The translations under genes and the position numbers were made by a program. This document shows, piece by piece, positions 54,270 through 64,000 of a stretch of DNA of 64,000 bases. The notes under the pieces were generated by a model. The model saw only the letters and a program-made list of their open reading frames with translations. It did not search any database and was not told where the DNA came from. Each line of letters starts with the position of its first letter. The stretch's first letter is position 1. The stretch covers positions 62,001 to 126,000 of the forward strand of contig LNFF01000015.1 of NCBI GenBank assembly GCA_001464585.1, given 5' to 3'. This DNA comes from Gammaproteobacteria bacterium Ga0077554 (lineage in GTDB: Bacteria; Pseudomonadota; Gammaproteobacteria; Ga0077554; Ga007554).

Positions 54270-54861
54270 TCTGCGTCCTCTTCCAGATAACGATAAGTTT
54301 TTGCCGTCGCTTCCATTACCAGCAGGCCTTTCTTTTCTTTCTTGGCCGCCATGGGCGTAATGGAAATATCATGCAAGGTAACAATTCTTGGTAATGCGGC
54401 TACACCACTGACAAATGCGCCGATCTCATTATATCCACCAACCACTTTGATTTTTATCGGCAGCTCCGCGTAAAACTCGATAGGAATTTCATTTTCTGGT
54501 TTGAATAAGTCAAATTCCAGCCCGCTGGCAAGCCCCATTTGCGAAACATCATCTATCACTCCTTCTACTTCTGTTTTGCTGGGCAACTGTTGCAGCATGG
54601 TGCCCAATGATTTTTTCATGTCTACCATTTGTTTGCGATAGGCATCAATATTGGCGGCCTTGCTTTGTTTTATTTCGAAAGTTGATTTCAGTTCTTTCTC
54701 TTTTTCCTGTGATTGCTCTAATACTTTAAGCTGCTCCTGTGTATCAAACCAGAAGCCGGCCCCTAACGAAATGGCGCATACAATGGCGATGGCGGCAATT
54801 TTCGTTGGTAAAGGCCATCCACCCACATCGCTAAAATCGAGCTGATTAAGATCAGGCAGTT

Positions 54862-54865
<4 letters not shown>
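54266..54865 (-). CDS. pilO: Type IV pilus assembly protein PilO
   Basis: A 199-residue bitopic inner-membrane protein. A short cytoplasmic end and one helix (about 22-41, TKIAAIAIVCAISLGAGFWF) precede a coiled coil (EQLKVLEQSQEKEKELKSTFEIKQSKAANI) and a periplasmic ferredoxin-like domain. It pairs with PilN to form the alignment platform. It overlaps pilN and pilP by 4 bases each. Confidence 0.95.
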
Positions 54866-56582
<1,717 letters not shown>

Positions 56583-56621
56583 CTATCCTATTGAATATTC
56601 ATGTAAAACTTCAGATAGTGT

Positions 56622-56650
56622 TTGTTAAATGCCTTCCAGCCCTATATAAT
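56622..56650 (+). promoter_or_regulatory. Promoter of the class A PBP gene
   Basis: -35 TTGTTA (56622-56627) and -10 TATAAT (56645-56650) separated by 17 bases, about 58 bases before the PBP start codon, in the divergent region with pilM. Confidence 0.75.
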
Positions 56651-56707
56651 TACGCACTAGGTCCGCTATATGCCTTATCGGCATTCACTGAATTTTCCTT
56701 GAGCCTC

Positions 56708-59143
56708 ATGAGCTACTTTTCCAGAAAAATACGTATTGGATTCGTAATATTGCTAAGCCTGCTGGTTGTTAGCGGCCTGGCAATGGGCGGGGGATACTCT
56801 TATTTATCTTCCAGGTTGCCTTCCACGGCAAATCTCAAGGAAGTGCAGCTTCAGGTGCCGTTGCGGATTTATACCCATGACGGAAAGTTGATGGGCGAGT
56901 TCGGCGAAATGAAACGCACCCCGCTCAAATTTACCGAGATACCGGATTTAATGGTGAAGGCCGTGTTAGCGGCCGAGGATGACCGCTATTTCAGCCATCC
57001 GGGTGTCGATTATCAAGGCCTGCTGCGTGCTGTCTGGTCTTTGGTGACGACTGGTGAAAAAGCGCAGGGCGGTAGTACTATTACCATGCAGGTTGCCCGC
57101 AATTTTTTCTTGAGCAGCGAAAAAACCTATACGCGCAAACTCAGTGAAATTTTGTTGGCGCTTAAAATTAACCGCGAATTAACCAAAGAAGAAATCCTTG
57201 AGCTTTATTTGAATAAAATTTATCTGGGTAATCGCGCCTATGGCATTGCCGCAGCAGCGCAAGTCTATTATGGCGCGGAGCTTAAAAATTTAAGTGTTGC
57301 GCAAATAGCGATGATCGCGGGATTGCCTAAAGCACCGTCGCGTTTTAATCCTATAGCGGATCCGGCCCGTGCGCTGGAGCGCAGAAATTATGTTTTACGG
57401 CGCATGCATGAGCTGGGATACATTAATAATGAAATTTTCAAAGCGGGGCTGGCAGAGCCGGATAACTCGACTCTCCATGCGCTGGATATAGAGATTGAAG
57501 CGCCTTTTGTCGCAGAAATGGTGCGGAATGCCGCCCTTGAGTTATATGGTGAAGATGCCTATAGTACGGGGTTGAAAATATATACCACCCTCGATTCTCG
57601 CCTGCAAGAAGCCGGCAATTCAGCGTTGCGCACTGGGCTGGTGGATTATGAAACCCGACATGGTTATCGCGGCCCGGTTCAGCACGTGAAATTATCGGCT
57701 CAGGCTGGCGAACAGGAATGGCGCGATGCCCTGAAAAAATTCAGCATGATTGGCAAATTGCCCCCGGCGCTGGTGATTGGCAAGAAGGGCCCGGTACTCA
57801 GTGCTGTATTGGCCAACGGAGAAAAAATATCCCTGCCGGCGGATGGTGTGGCATGGGCGGCGTCCCCGGAAAATAATTCTGCACCCACCACCAATGCGGC
57901 TGCAGCTCTTAAAGTGGGAGATATTATCCGGGTGCAATCGTTACCCGCTAACCAGTGGCGATTAGCGCAGGTACCAAAAGTGGGTGGGGCGCTGGTAGCC
58001 GTGCGGCCGGGTGACGGCGCGCTTGTTTCGCTGGCCGGGGGATTTGATTTTGGCCAGAGTAAGTTTAACCGTGTGACCCAGGCAGTTCGCCAGCCGGGTT
58101 CGAGCTTCAAACCTTTTGTCTATGCGGCGGCATTGGAGCGCGGTTATACGCCTGCAACCCTGATCAATGACGCACCCTTAGTGTTTGGTGATAATACCGA
58201 TACGCCAGATTCTGAAGTGTGGCGCCCACAAAATTTTAGTGGGGAATTTCTGGGTCCCACGCGCTTGCGTGAAGCCCTGGTTTTCTCGCGCAACCTGGTT
58301 TCTATCCGGTTGTTGCAAGCCATTGGAATTGACTACGCACTTGCCTATACAGAACGGTTTGGTTTTAAGACTAAAGCCTGGCCTAAGAATCTTTCCCTGG
58401 CGCTGGGCAGTGTCAGCGTAACGCCCCTGGAAATGGCGAAGGCGTATACCGTATTCGCCAATGGTGGGTATCAGGTGCAACCTTATTATATTGAGCGTAT
58501 TGAAGATGCGCATGGTGTAGTATTAATGCAAGCCAAGCCGGCAAAAGTATGTCCCACCTGTCCTGAGCCAGCGGTTAATCCTCCACAAAATAGCGCCCGT
58601 GCTACATCTGCTGCGATTGCCGTTGAAGCGGCCAATGCCGTCCGGGTGATTAGCCCACAGAATGCTTACTTAATGACTTCCATGATGCGCGATGTGGTGC
58701 GGCGTGGTACCGCCAAGCGTGCGATGCAGTTGGGCCGACAGGACCTGGCCGGCAAAACAGGCACAACCAATGATCAGCGCGATGCCTGGTTTGCCGGCTA
58801 TAATGATAGCCTGGTCACGGTAAGCTGGGTGGGTTTTGACACGCCGCAATCCCTGGGAAACCAGGAAACGGGAGGGTCTACTGCGCTACCAATATGGATA
58901 AACTTTATGGCAGTCGCGCTTAAAGACGTGCCAGAGAATTCATTCGAACAGCCTGAAGGTTTGGTGTCAGTGCGCATCAATCCCGAAACGGGCTTGCTGG
59001 CAGGAGCCGGTGCGCCTGATGCCATTTTTGAAGTCTTTCCGGAAAATGCGTTGCCGGACAAGGATTCCGATGTGCCTCCCGCCGTTATTGGTAGCCCCTC
59101 CACCGCTACCGATAGCTCCATGGTACCCGAACAGTTATTTTAA
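56708..59143 (+). CDS. mrcA: Class A penicillin-binding protein 1A
   Basis: An 811-residue bifunctional peptidoglycan synthase. One N-terminal helix (about 9-31) precedes the GT51 glycosyltransferase domain (catalytic Glu in AAEDDRYFSHPGVDYQGLLRA; GGSTITMQVARNFFL; KINRELTKEEILELYLNKIYLG). An OB-like insert (about 300-420) precedes the transpeptidase domain: SxxK in QPGSSFKPFVYA, SRN in VFSRNLVSIRL, and KTG in LAGKTGTTNDQRDAWFAG. The frame is open far upstream, but the ATG at 56708 gives the normal N-terminus and follows a good promoter. Divergence from pilM is a common gammaproteobacterial arrangement. The stop codon lies in the left repeat of the next element. Confidence 0.96.
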   Translation: MSYFSRKIRIGFVILLSLLVVSGLAMGGGYSYLSSRLPSTANLKEVQLQVPLRIYTHDGKLMGEFGEMKRTPLKFTEIPDLMVKAVLAAEDDRYFSHPGVDYQGLLRAVWSLVTTGEKAQGGSTITMQVARNFFLSSEKTYTRKLSEILLALKINRELTKEEILELYLNKIYLGNRAYGIAAAAQVYYGAELKNLSVAQIAMIAGLPKAPSRFNPIADPARALERRNYVLRRMHELGYINNEIFKAGLAEPDNSTLHALDIEIEAPFVAEMVRNAALELYGEDAYSTGLKIYTTLDSRLQEAGNSALRTGLVDYETRHGYRGPVQHVKLSAQAGEQEWRDALKKFSMIGKLPPALVIGKKGPVLSAVLANGEKISLPADGVAWAASPENNSAPTTNAAAALKVGDIIRVQSLPANQWRLAQVPKVGGALVAVRPGDGALVSLAGGFDFGQSKFNRVTQAVRQPGSSFKPFVYAAALERGYTPATLINDAPLVFGDNTDTPDSEVWRPQNFSGEFLGPTRLREALVFSRNLVSIRLLQAIGIDYALAYTERFGFKTKAWPKNLSLALGSVSVTPLEMAKAYTVFANGGYQVQPYYIERIEDAHGVVLMQAKPAKVCPTCPEPAVNPPQNSARATSAAIAVEAANAVRVISPQNAYLMTSMMRDVVRRGTAKRAMQLGRQDLAGKTGTTNDQRDAWFAGYNDSLVTVSWVGFDTPQSLGNQETGGSTALPIWINFMAVALKDVPENSFEQPEGLVSVRINPETGLLAGAGAPDAIFEVFPENALPDKDSDVPPAVIGSPSTATDSSMVPEQLF

Positions 59144-59287
59144 GGGCACCTCTATAAATTCGCTGAAGCCGCGATGGCCGCGTTGAAAATAGGCTCAAAA
59201 TGCTCATGTACTACGTGTACACTCCGCTTTTTCGCCTATTTTCGCCTTGCCCTCGCACCTTGATCGAATTTATAGAGGTACCCTTAA
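59140..59287. mobile_element. 148-bp MITE-like element abutting the PBP gene
   Basis: 23-base terminal inverted repeats (59140-59162 and 59265-59287) match with one mismatch; each outer end is TTAA followed by GGG, so the true ends could be just inside a TTAA duplication. Inner arms GAAAATAGGC (59185-59194) and GCCTATTTTC (59234-59243) allow the whole element to fold into a long hairpin. It has no coding capacity. The mrcA stop codon is made from its left TTAA. No transposase is nearby. Confidence 0.75.
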
Positions 59288-59345
59288 CTCGGATTCTTGA
59301 TCGAGATAATCCTGAAAACGGCAATTGAACCGTAGCGAGAAGCTC

Positions 59346-59957
59346 ATGCCTTCCTCTCCCACTAGTGATAAACGTATCCGCCAACAGTTGGCCATGGAAG
59401 CCGCGCGGATTATGGCTGAAGAGGGCGTCAATGACTATCAGTTCGCCAAGCGCAAGGCGGCGACGCGGTTAGGCGCCGTTGGTTCGCGTAATTCATTGCG
59501 TAATTTGCCGCGTAATGATGAAATTCAGCAGGCACTGGAAGAATACCTGCGCTTGTTTAAAGCTGATTCGCAGCCCGCCATACTTAATAAATTACGCCAG
59601 ATCGCAGTGCAGGCCATGCGTTTGCTGCAAAAATTCAGTCCGCGTCTGGTTGGCTCAGTACTGGGCGGCACCGCCAGCGAGCATTCCAATATCAACCTGC
59701 ATATCTTTGCAGACACCCCAAAAGATGTGATTTTGTTTTTGATGAATGAACGTATTCCCTATGAAAGCGCCGAAAAAACGTTAATTTTAATGAATGGCGA
59801 AAACGCGAGTTATCCGATGTATCGTTTTACGCTACAGGGTGTGGTGCTGGAGGTGGTGGTGTTTGATGCCGATGATATACGCCAGGCACCCCGCAGCCCA
59901 ATCGACGGCCATCCCATGAAACGCGCCACGTTGGCTGCGGTGGAAGGGTTGTTGTAG
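59346..59957 (+). CDS. Nucleotidyltransferase-like protein, function unknown
   Basis: A 203-residue protein I do not recognise by name. The N-terminal half is charged and helical (RQQLAMEAARIMAEEGVNDYQFAKRKAATRLG) and may be a nucleic-acid-binding or helical lead domain. The C-terminal half has a nucleotidyltransferase-like pattern, LVGSVLGGTASEHSNINLHIFADTPKDV, resembling the hGS...hxhxhD core, with a later strand LEVVVFDADDI. The frame opens at a TTG at 59325; ATG 59346 is preferred. It follows a MITE-like element. Substrate and whether it is catalytically active are unknown. Confidence 0.75.
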   Translation: MPSSPTSDKRIRQQLAMEAARIMAEEGVNDYQFAKRKAATRLGAVGSRNSLRNLPRNDEIQQALEEYLRLFKADSQPAILNKLRQIAVQAMRLLQKFSPRLVGSVLGGTASEHSNINLHIFADTPKDVILFLMNERIPYESAEKTLILMNGENASYPMYRFTLQGVVLEVVVFDADDIRQAPRSPIDGHPMKRATLAAVEGLL

Positions 59958-59963
59958 GAGTTT

Positions 59964-60047
59964 ATAGCGGTTTATTGCTGCGTCTCCTTTCACACGCCGC
60001 TAACCTGCATGGCGCATCAGCGTGTGAAAGGAGACGCCAAAGCGCTA
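59964..60047. repeat. Long hairpin between convergent genes
   Basis: A perfect 18-bp inverted repeat, 59980-59997 (GCGTCTCCTTTCACACGC) with its complement at 60020-60037 and a 22-base loop. Outer flanks TAGCGGTTT (59964-59972) and AAAGCGCTA (60039-60047) also pair with one mismatch. No T-run, so either a Rho-independent-like barrier for both convergent genes or a REP/MITE-type relic. Confidence 0.7.
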
Positions 60048-60051
60048 ATGA

Positions 60052-61296
60052 TCACTTCGGATAATGCGCCGGATACCCTAAACGCGCGACGCCGGAATCC
60101 ACCGCCGCCCGCGCTACCGCAGGCGCCACCGTATTCAGCAGGCGTGGATCCAGCGGTTTGGGGATGATGTAAGCCGCGCCGTAACCCATTTCCGTGAGCT
60201 GATACGCGTCGAGCACTTCGCGGGGGATGGGTTGATGGGCGAGCTTGCGCAAGGCATGCACGGCGGCCATTTCCATGGCTTGATTGATGCGTCGCGCCCG
60301 CACATCCAGCGCACCACGGAAAATGAAGGGAAAGCCCAGCACGTTATTCACCTGGTTGGGATAGTCACTGCGACCCGTTGCCATGATCAAATCCTTGCGC
60401 ACGGTATGCGCGACTTCCGGGCTGATTTCCGGGTCGGGATTGGACAGCGCGAATACAATCGGTTTAGCGGCCATGGAGGCCAGCATCTCCGGCGTACACA
60501 GGTCGGGGCCGGATACACCAATGAATACATCGGCACCCTGCATGGCATCCGCCAGCGTGCGCTGAGGAGTGTTGATGGCAAACTCCAGTTTGTATTCATT
60601 CAGGTCATCGCGGCCGGCATGAATCACGCCATTACGATCCACCAGGCGCAGATTCTCTTTCTTTGCCCCTAATGCCAGCAACAAACGCATCGACGCAATG
60701 CCCGCCGCACCCGCGCCCAGGCACACAATACGCGCCGCTTCGAGGGTCTTGCCCTGTAGCTCCAGCGCATTGATCAAACCGGCGCTGATGATAATCGCCG
60801 TGCCGTGCTGGTCATCATGAAACACCGGAATATCGAGGCGCTCGATGAGTGTCTTTTCTATTTCGAAGCAGTGGGGCGCCGCAATATCTTCCAGATTAAT
60901 GCCGCCAAAGGTAGGTGCAATGCGCGCCACCGTGTCGATAAACGCTTGTGGTGATTCTGCGTCAACTTCAATATCAAACACATCAATGTTGGCAAATTTT
61001 TTGAACAGCACCGCCTTGCCTTCCATTACTGGCTTGCCCGCTAATGCACCCACATTCCCTAATCCCAGTACCGCTGTTCCATCGGTAATCACTGCCACCA
61101 GATTGCCCTTGGCGGTGTAGCGATAGGCAGCATCCGGGTCTGCAGCAATTTCACGTACCGGTTCGGCCACGCCGGGAGTGTAAGCTAATGCCAGTTCGCG
61201 TTGCGTATCACACGGCTTGGTGATGGCGATGCCCAATTTTCCGGGTGTAGGATGCTCGTGATAATCGAGCGCCGCTTGCTTGGGATTGCCTGTCAT
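60052..61296 (-). CDS. NAD(P)-dependent malic enzyme (short form)
   Basis: A 414-residue enzyme decarboxylating malate to pyruvate and CO2. Signatures are the N-terminal [41 protein letters not shown], metal and substrate residues in [17 protein letters not shown] and [22 protein letters not shown], and the Rossmann loop [17 protein letters not shown]. It lacks the C-terminal phosphotransacetylase domain of MaeB and thus ends near residue 410. Cofactor preference is uncertain; the Rossmann motif does not decide it. It stands alone on the minus strand. Confidence 0.95.
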   Translation of the reverse strand: MTGNPKQAALDYHEHPTPGKLGIAITKPCDTQRELALAYTPGVAEPVREIAADPDAAYRYTAKGNLVAVITDGTAVLGLGNVGALAGKPVMEGKAVLFKKFANIDVFDIEVDAESPQAFIDTVARIAPTFGGINLEDIAAPHCFEIEKTLIERLDIPVFHDDQHGTAIIISAGLINALELQGKTLEAARIVCLGAGAAGIASMRLLLALGAKKENLRLVDRNGVIHAGRDDLNEYKLEFAINTPQRTLADAMQGADVFIGVSGPDLCTPEMLASMAAKPIVFALSNPDPEISPEVAHTVRKDLIMATGRSDYPNQVNNVLGFPFIFRGALDVRARRINQAMEMAAVHALRKLAHQPIPREVLDAYQLTEMGYGAAYIIPKPLDPRLLNTVAPAVARAAVDSGVARLGYPAHYPK

Positions 61297-61365
61297 TTTT
61301 GTCGGTCCGGGTTAAATAAATTTTGGCGCTGTCATTTTGGGCGTAGCGAGAAATGATAAAAGATT

Positions 61366-62862
61366 TTACTCTACAACTTTAATCTGTTCCCCTGCGGCAG
61401 GTTCGCCGCTGGGATAATCATCATTCAATAAACGTAACTGCTCTTCTGCATGATGCTGAATGTTCGAGGTGCGCGCCAGATCAGCGTAACGTGTAGTCGC
61501 AGATGCTTTAATAATCTTGATGTGCAATGCCTTGGCCAGAGGAAGCTCTTGATCAGTCAGGCCATGCAGGCTACGTGCGGTTTGCAGAAACTCGCCCTCA
61601 TAACGGTTCGGCATTTTTTCATCTTTAGCGCTGCCCACAAACAGGAACGCCTGATTTTTGAAATACATTACGCTAAAGCGCGTCGGGCGCCTGCCAAAAG
61701 GTGTGTTGACGGTTGCTATGGCGGTGTATCCCTCCAGACCGTTGCCCGTGAGAGATTCGCCTTGCGTAAGCTGTCCGACCTTAAGGCGCTTCGCCATAAA
61801 TTCACTGGGCGGAATGCGCTCATTCAAATCCGTAGTGCTCATCATCAGCAGTGCATCATTCGCGGGAGGACGTGCGACTAACCGATCCGGTAAATTTTCC
61901 ACGCGCCATCCCACCGGGAAGCTTAATGCAAAGCCTAAATCCTTGTGATAAAAATGATTAGCGCGACGTATGCCATCCTGCTCGCCGTCACCAAAGGCCA
62001 TGCCCTCGAGTTTTTTCAGCAATGCCTCGCGGTTGATACGGGACGCAGTAGCGGTTTTAAGTGCATCCGCTTTAGCCACCACTTCCTGCAAGCGTGTATC
62101 ATTGTCGGGGTGGCTGGAAAATACACCATGATACACGCGCGCTTCACGTCCTTCTTCTTTTGCGACCTGCTTTTCAAAGATTTCCTGATTTTTTAATACA
62201 CCGATGACCTTGATCATTGCTTGCGGATCATAACCGCTGCCCGCCAGATATTCTGCACCGAGGCGATCTGATTCCAGTTCATGCTCACGGCCATAGCCAC
62301 TGATCCACGCGTTGCCTAATACATTAAACAAATCCTGCGCCGCCTGATTACGCAATTCGGGAACCAGAATCGAGCCAATCGCCAGGCCAATGCCAGTAGC
62401 TTGCGACGCGCTGATCTGGCGCACCGAATGACGTGCGGTGACATGGCCCAACTCATGGCCCAGCACGGCAGCCAATTCGGCTTCGGAATTAAGGTAGGCT
62501 AACAGGCCGCGCGTGATATAAATGTATCCGCCCGGTAAAGCAAAGGCGTTGACTTCGGTGCTATCAAGCACCGTAAAGCGATATATTAAATGGCTGCGGT
62601 GACTTTTTTGCGCGAGGCGCTCGCCGATCTCCTGCACATAAGCCTGTAAGGCAGGGTTTTCAAGACGGCGGTATTGTTTAAGAATATTCGGGTGGGCAGC
62701 GCGGCCCATTTCGATTTCGTCTTGTTCAGACATCAGCACAAAATTTTTCTTGCCCGATACCGGGTTTTCTGCGCAACTCACCGCCACGATGGCGAGGGTC
62801 ATGATAACGACGGCTTTGCCTGTAATACAGAAAGCAAAAAGCGCACGGTAAAGATTTTTCAT
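61366..62862 (-). CDS. M48-family zinc metalloprotease, exported
   Basis: A 498-residue periplasmic or lipoprotein protease. An N-terminal hydrophobic segment (about 14-29) ends in AVSC with Cys30, a weak lipobox; the mature part begins AENPVSGKKNFVLMSEQDEIEMG, typical of BepA/LoiP-like enzymes. Zinc ligands are His136 and His140 in GHELGHVTARHS and Glu195 in REHELESDRLGAEYLAGSGYDP. The C-terminal half (about 290-460) has a separate domain rather than the TPR repeats of BepA. Likely in outer-membrane protein quality control. Start overlaps the upstream nuclease gene by 4 bases. Confidence 0.92.
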   Translation of the reverse strand: MKNLYRALFAFCITGKAVVIMTLAIVAVSCAENPVSGKKNFVLMSEQDEIEMGRAAHPNILKQYRRLENPALQAYVQEIGERLAQKSHRSHLIYRFTVLDSTEVNAFALPGGYIYITRGLLAYLNSEAELAAVLGHELGHVTARHSVRQISASQATGIGLAIGSILVPELRNQAAQDLFNVLGNAWISGYGREHELESDRLGAEYLAGSGYDPQAMIKVIGVLKNQEIFEKQVAKEEGREARVYHGVFSSHPDNDTRLQEVVAKADALKTATASRINREALLKKLEGMAFGDGEQDGIRRANHFYHKDLGFALSFPVGWRVENLPDRLVARPPANDALLMMSTTDLNERIPPSEFMAKRLKVGQLTQGESLTGNGLEGYTAIATVNTPFGRRPTRFSVMYFKNQAFLFVGSAKDEKMPNRYEGEFLQTARSLHGLTDQELPLAKALHIKIIKASATTRYADLARTSNIQHHAEEQLRLLNDDYPSGEPAAGEQIKVVE

Positions 62863-63671
62863 TGCATCCCCTGTCCTTGTAAGGTTGCCGGATGACGTAT
62901 CTGCATGCGCAGTGTCCCTTCCGTAAAGTATACCCGGCCGCGTGCAATTATGGAACGTCCTGATATTTCATCGGGAAATGTCCCGGGAAAATATTTACGG
63001 TCACGCTGGCCGATATGCAACAACACCGCATCATTCAATGTTAGCCAGATATCCCCTTTACGCAGATGTGACGCAGTTACTTTACCCGTGACAACGCGCA
63101 AGCCCACATCCTCGGCGCGCAGTTTTGTGGCATCAATCGGCTGATATTCCGGCAGAGCCCACAGGCCGCGCCGCGCCATGCGCGCGCGCTGTTCCGTGGC
63201 TTGATAACACGGCAAGTTCCACACATTAGGCGGGATGGGCAGAATGGTGGCCAGGCCATGTTCCAACAGGTGTGCCGCCACGCTGCTGCCGTCGCTCAGA
63301 TAAACATGGGCAAGATCACGCGCATAACGATCGTGGCGCTCAGCGTCATAACGCAGGGTAATCGTATAGTTGGATTTTTCCAGCAACGTCTGCAACATGT
63401 CGCGCGCCGCGTTGGCCAAAGGCTGTGACGGTGCGCCACGATGACCCATTTCAGGGGTGTTGATGCCAATAAAGCGAATCTTGCGGCCATCCCGCAACTT
63501 CACCGTGTCGCCATCATACAGCCGCTCGACGGTGACGCGCTCATCAATCCGGTCAGCGCCGCAGCTTACCTGTGCGGGGCCGTCTGCGGCAAAAGCCGTG
63601 ACGCTGAAAATAAGCGTCAGCCATGATCCCAGCAGGGAAGAGCGGAAGCGAAGGGTTCTGGATCTGCGCAT
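62859..63671 (-). CDS. Secreted thermonuclease-like nuclease
   Basis: A 270-residue staphylococcal-nuclease-fold protein. A signal peptide (residues about 1-29, ending VTAFAA) precedes the SNase OB-fold: VERLYDGDTVKLRDGRKIRFIGINTPE with the active-site Arg and Asp, and DRYARDLAHVYL with the second Arg. A C-terminal domain (about 175-265, KVTASHLRKGDIWLTLNDAVLL ... GRVYFTEGTLRMQIRHPA) resembles an additional OB-like fold. The frame is open to 63761, but that would cross the rpmE terminator and lose the signal peptide position, so ATG 63671 is chosen. Cotranscribed with the M48 protease gene. Confidence 0.92.
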   Translation of the reverse strand: MRRSRTLRFRSSLLGSWLTLIFSVTAFAADGPAQVSCGADRIDERVTVERLYDGDTVKLRDGRKIRFIGINTPEMGHRGAPSQPLANAARDMLQTLLEKSNYTITLRYDAERHDRYARDLAHVYLSDGSSVAAHLLEHGLATILPIPPNVWNLPCYQATEQRARMARRGLWALPEYQPIDATKLRAEDVGLRVVTGKVTASHLRKGDIWLTLNDAVLLHIGQRDRKYFPGTFPDEISGRSIIARGRVYFTEGTLRMQIRHPATLQGQGMQ

Positions 63672-63710
63672 GCGTCGACTGGCAGGCAGCCGCGCAAGAA
63701 AACAACGAAA

Positions 63711-63733
63711 AAGGGCACCCAGCGGGTGCCCTT
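63711..63733 (-). terminator. Terminator after rpmE
   Basis: Stem AAGGGCACCC (63711-63720) / GGGTGCCCTT (63724-63733) with a 3-base loop; on the minus strand it is followed by TTTTTCGTTGTTTTC. It separates rpmE from the nuclease gene. Confidence 0.92.
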
Positions 63734-63765
63734 CAGGTGATGCGGTGCGAAGTGGTGTCAATCGA

Positions 63766-63969
63766 TTACTTTACGCCGTACTTCTGACGGAATTTGTCGA
63801 CGCGACCGGCTGTATCTACAATTCGCTGCTTGCCGGTGTAGAATGGATGGCATACGGCGCATACGTCCAGATTCAGGCTTTTGCCCGCAGTAGAGCGCGT
63901 GGTAAATTTATTGCCGCAGCTACAGGTAACGGCAATTTCGGCATAGGCGGGATGGATATCGGCTTTCAT
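63766..63969 (-). CDS. rpmE: 50S ribosomal protein L31
   Basis: A 67-residue zinc-containing L31 bridging the two ribosomal subunits. [12 protein letters not shown] at the start and the metal cysteines CSC (16, 18) and CAVC (37, 40) identify the zinc-bound form rather than the zinc-free L31[24 protein letters not shown] closes the protein. Its promoter lies outside the window or in the last 31 bases, where nothing clear is seen. Confidence 0.97.
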   Translation of the reverse strand: MKADIHPAYAEIAVTCSCGNKFTTRSTAGKSLNLDVCAVCHPFYTGKQRIVDTAGRVDKFRQKYGVK

Positions 63970-64000
63970 GGTGTACCTCTTGTGTCATCGCTTGGCATCG

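Noticed and set aside
63672-63761. Longer start for the nuclease gene
   Set aside because: It would read through the rpmE terminator and put 30 residues before a good signal peptide.

Overview
The window is a chromosomal segment of a Gammaproteobacterium that probably fixes CO2. The evidence is a complete division and cell-wall (dcw) cluster in gammaproteobacterial order followed by lpxC, a reversed dciA and secA; rpoZ-spoT-ridA; a type A RNase P RNA; type IV pilus pilMNOPQ next to a divergent class A PBP; and a proteobacterial-type phosphoribulokinase. Sulfur genes (cysB, a TSUP anion carrier, a siroheme reductase, an APS-type reductase) sit beside the phosphoribulokinase. The species cannot be named from the sequence.

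Layout. 1-2000: 3' end of topA, then a MEKHLA-domain gene. 2160-3360: a small integron-like patch without an integrase: a Tae4-like amidase gene overlapping a two-helix membrane protein gene, an attC-like site split by a 99-bp MITE-like element, a YciI-like gene and a second attC-like site. 3500-5470: nhaA, a gene-poor stretch and a cold-shock gene with a long leader. 5480-10430: divergent cysB against TSUP carrier, siroheme reductase-TusA fusion and cysH. 10430-14520: prk with a structured leader, a PAP2 phosphatase and a DUF255 thioredoxin-fold protein. 14720-18250: rpoZ, spoT, ridA, rnpB.

18420-36585: one long, tightly packed, mostly overlapping run mraZ-rsmH-ftsL-ftsI-murE-murF-mraY-murD-ftsW-murG-murC-murB-ddl-ftsQ-ftsA-ftsZ, preceded by a textbook promoter and three evenly spaced MraZ boxes. 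37063-42690: lpxC, dciA (reverse), secA, argJ. 42780-51420: an envelope and signalling block: orphan OmpR-type regulator, mscL, DUF481 porin-like protein, OmpA/TSP3 protein, single-domain response regulator, LysM-FecR protein, CHASE2 hybrid kinase and Hpt protein. 51490-59140: pilQ-P-O-N-M (reverse) and divergent mrcA-type PBP. 59140-64000: a second MITE-like element, a nucleotidyltransferase-like gene, a long hairpin, malic enzyme, M48 metalloprotease, secreted nuclease and rpmE.

Most of the window is housekeeping. The parts deserving a second look are the toxin-like cassette patch with its interrupted attC, the reductase-TusA fusion with a doubled set of cluster-type cysteines, the repeat-bearing leader of prk, the nine-codon reading frame abutting lpxC, the FecR/CHASE2/Hpt relay set, and the two MITE-like elements.
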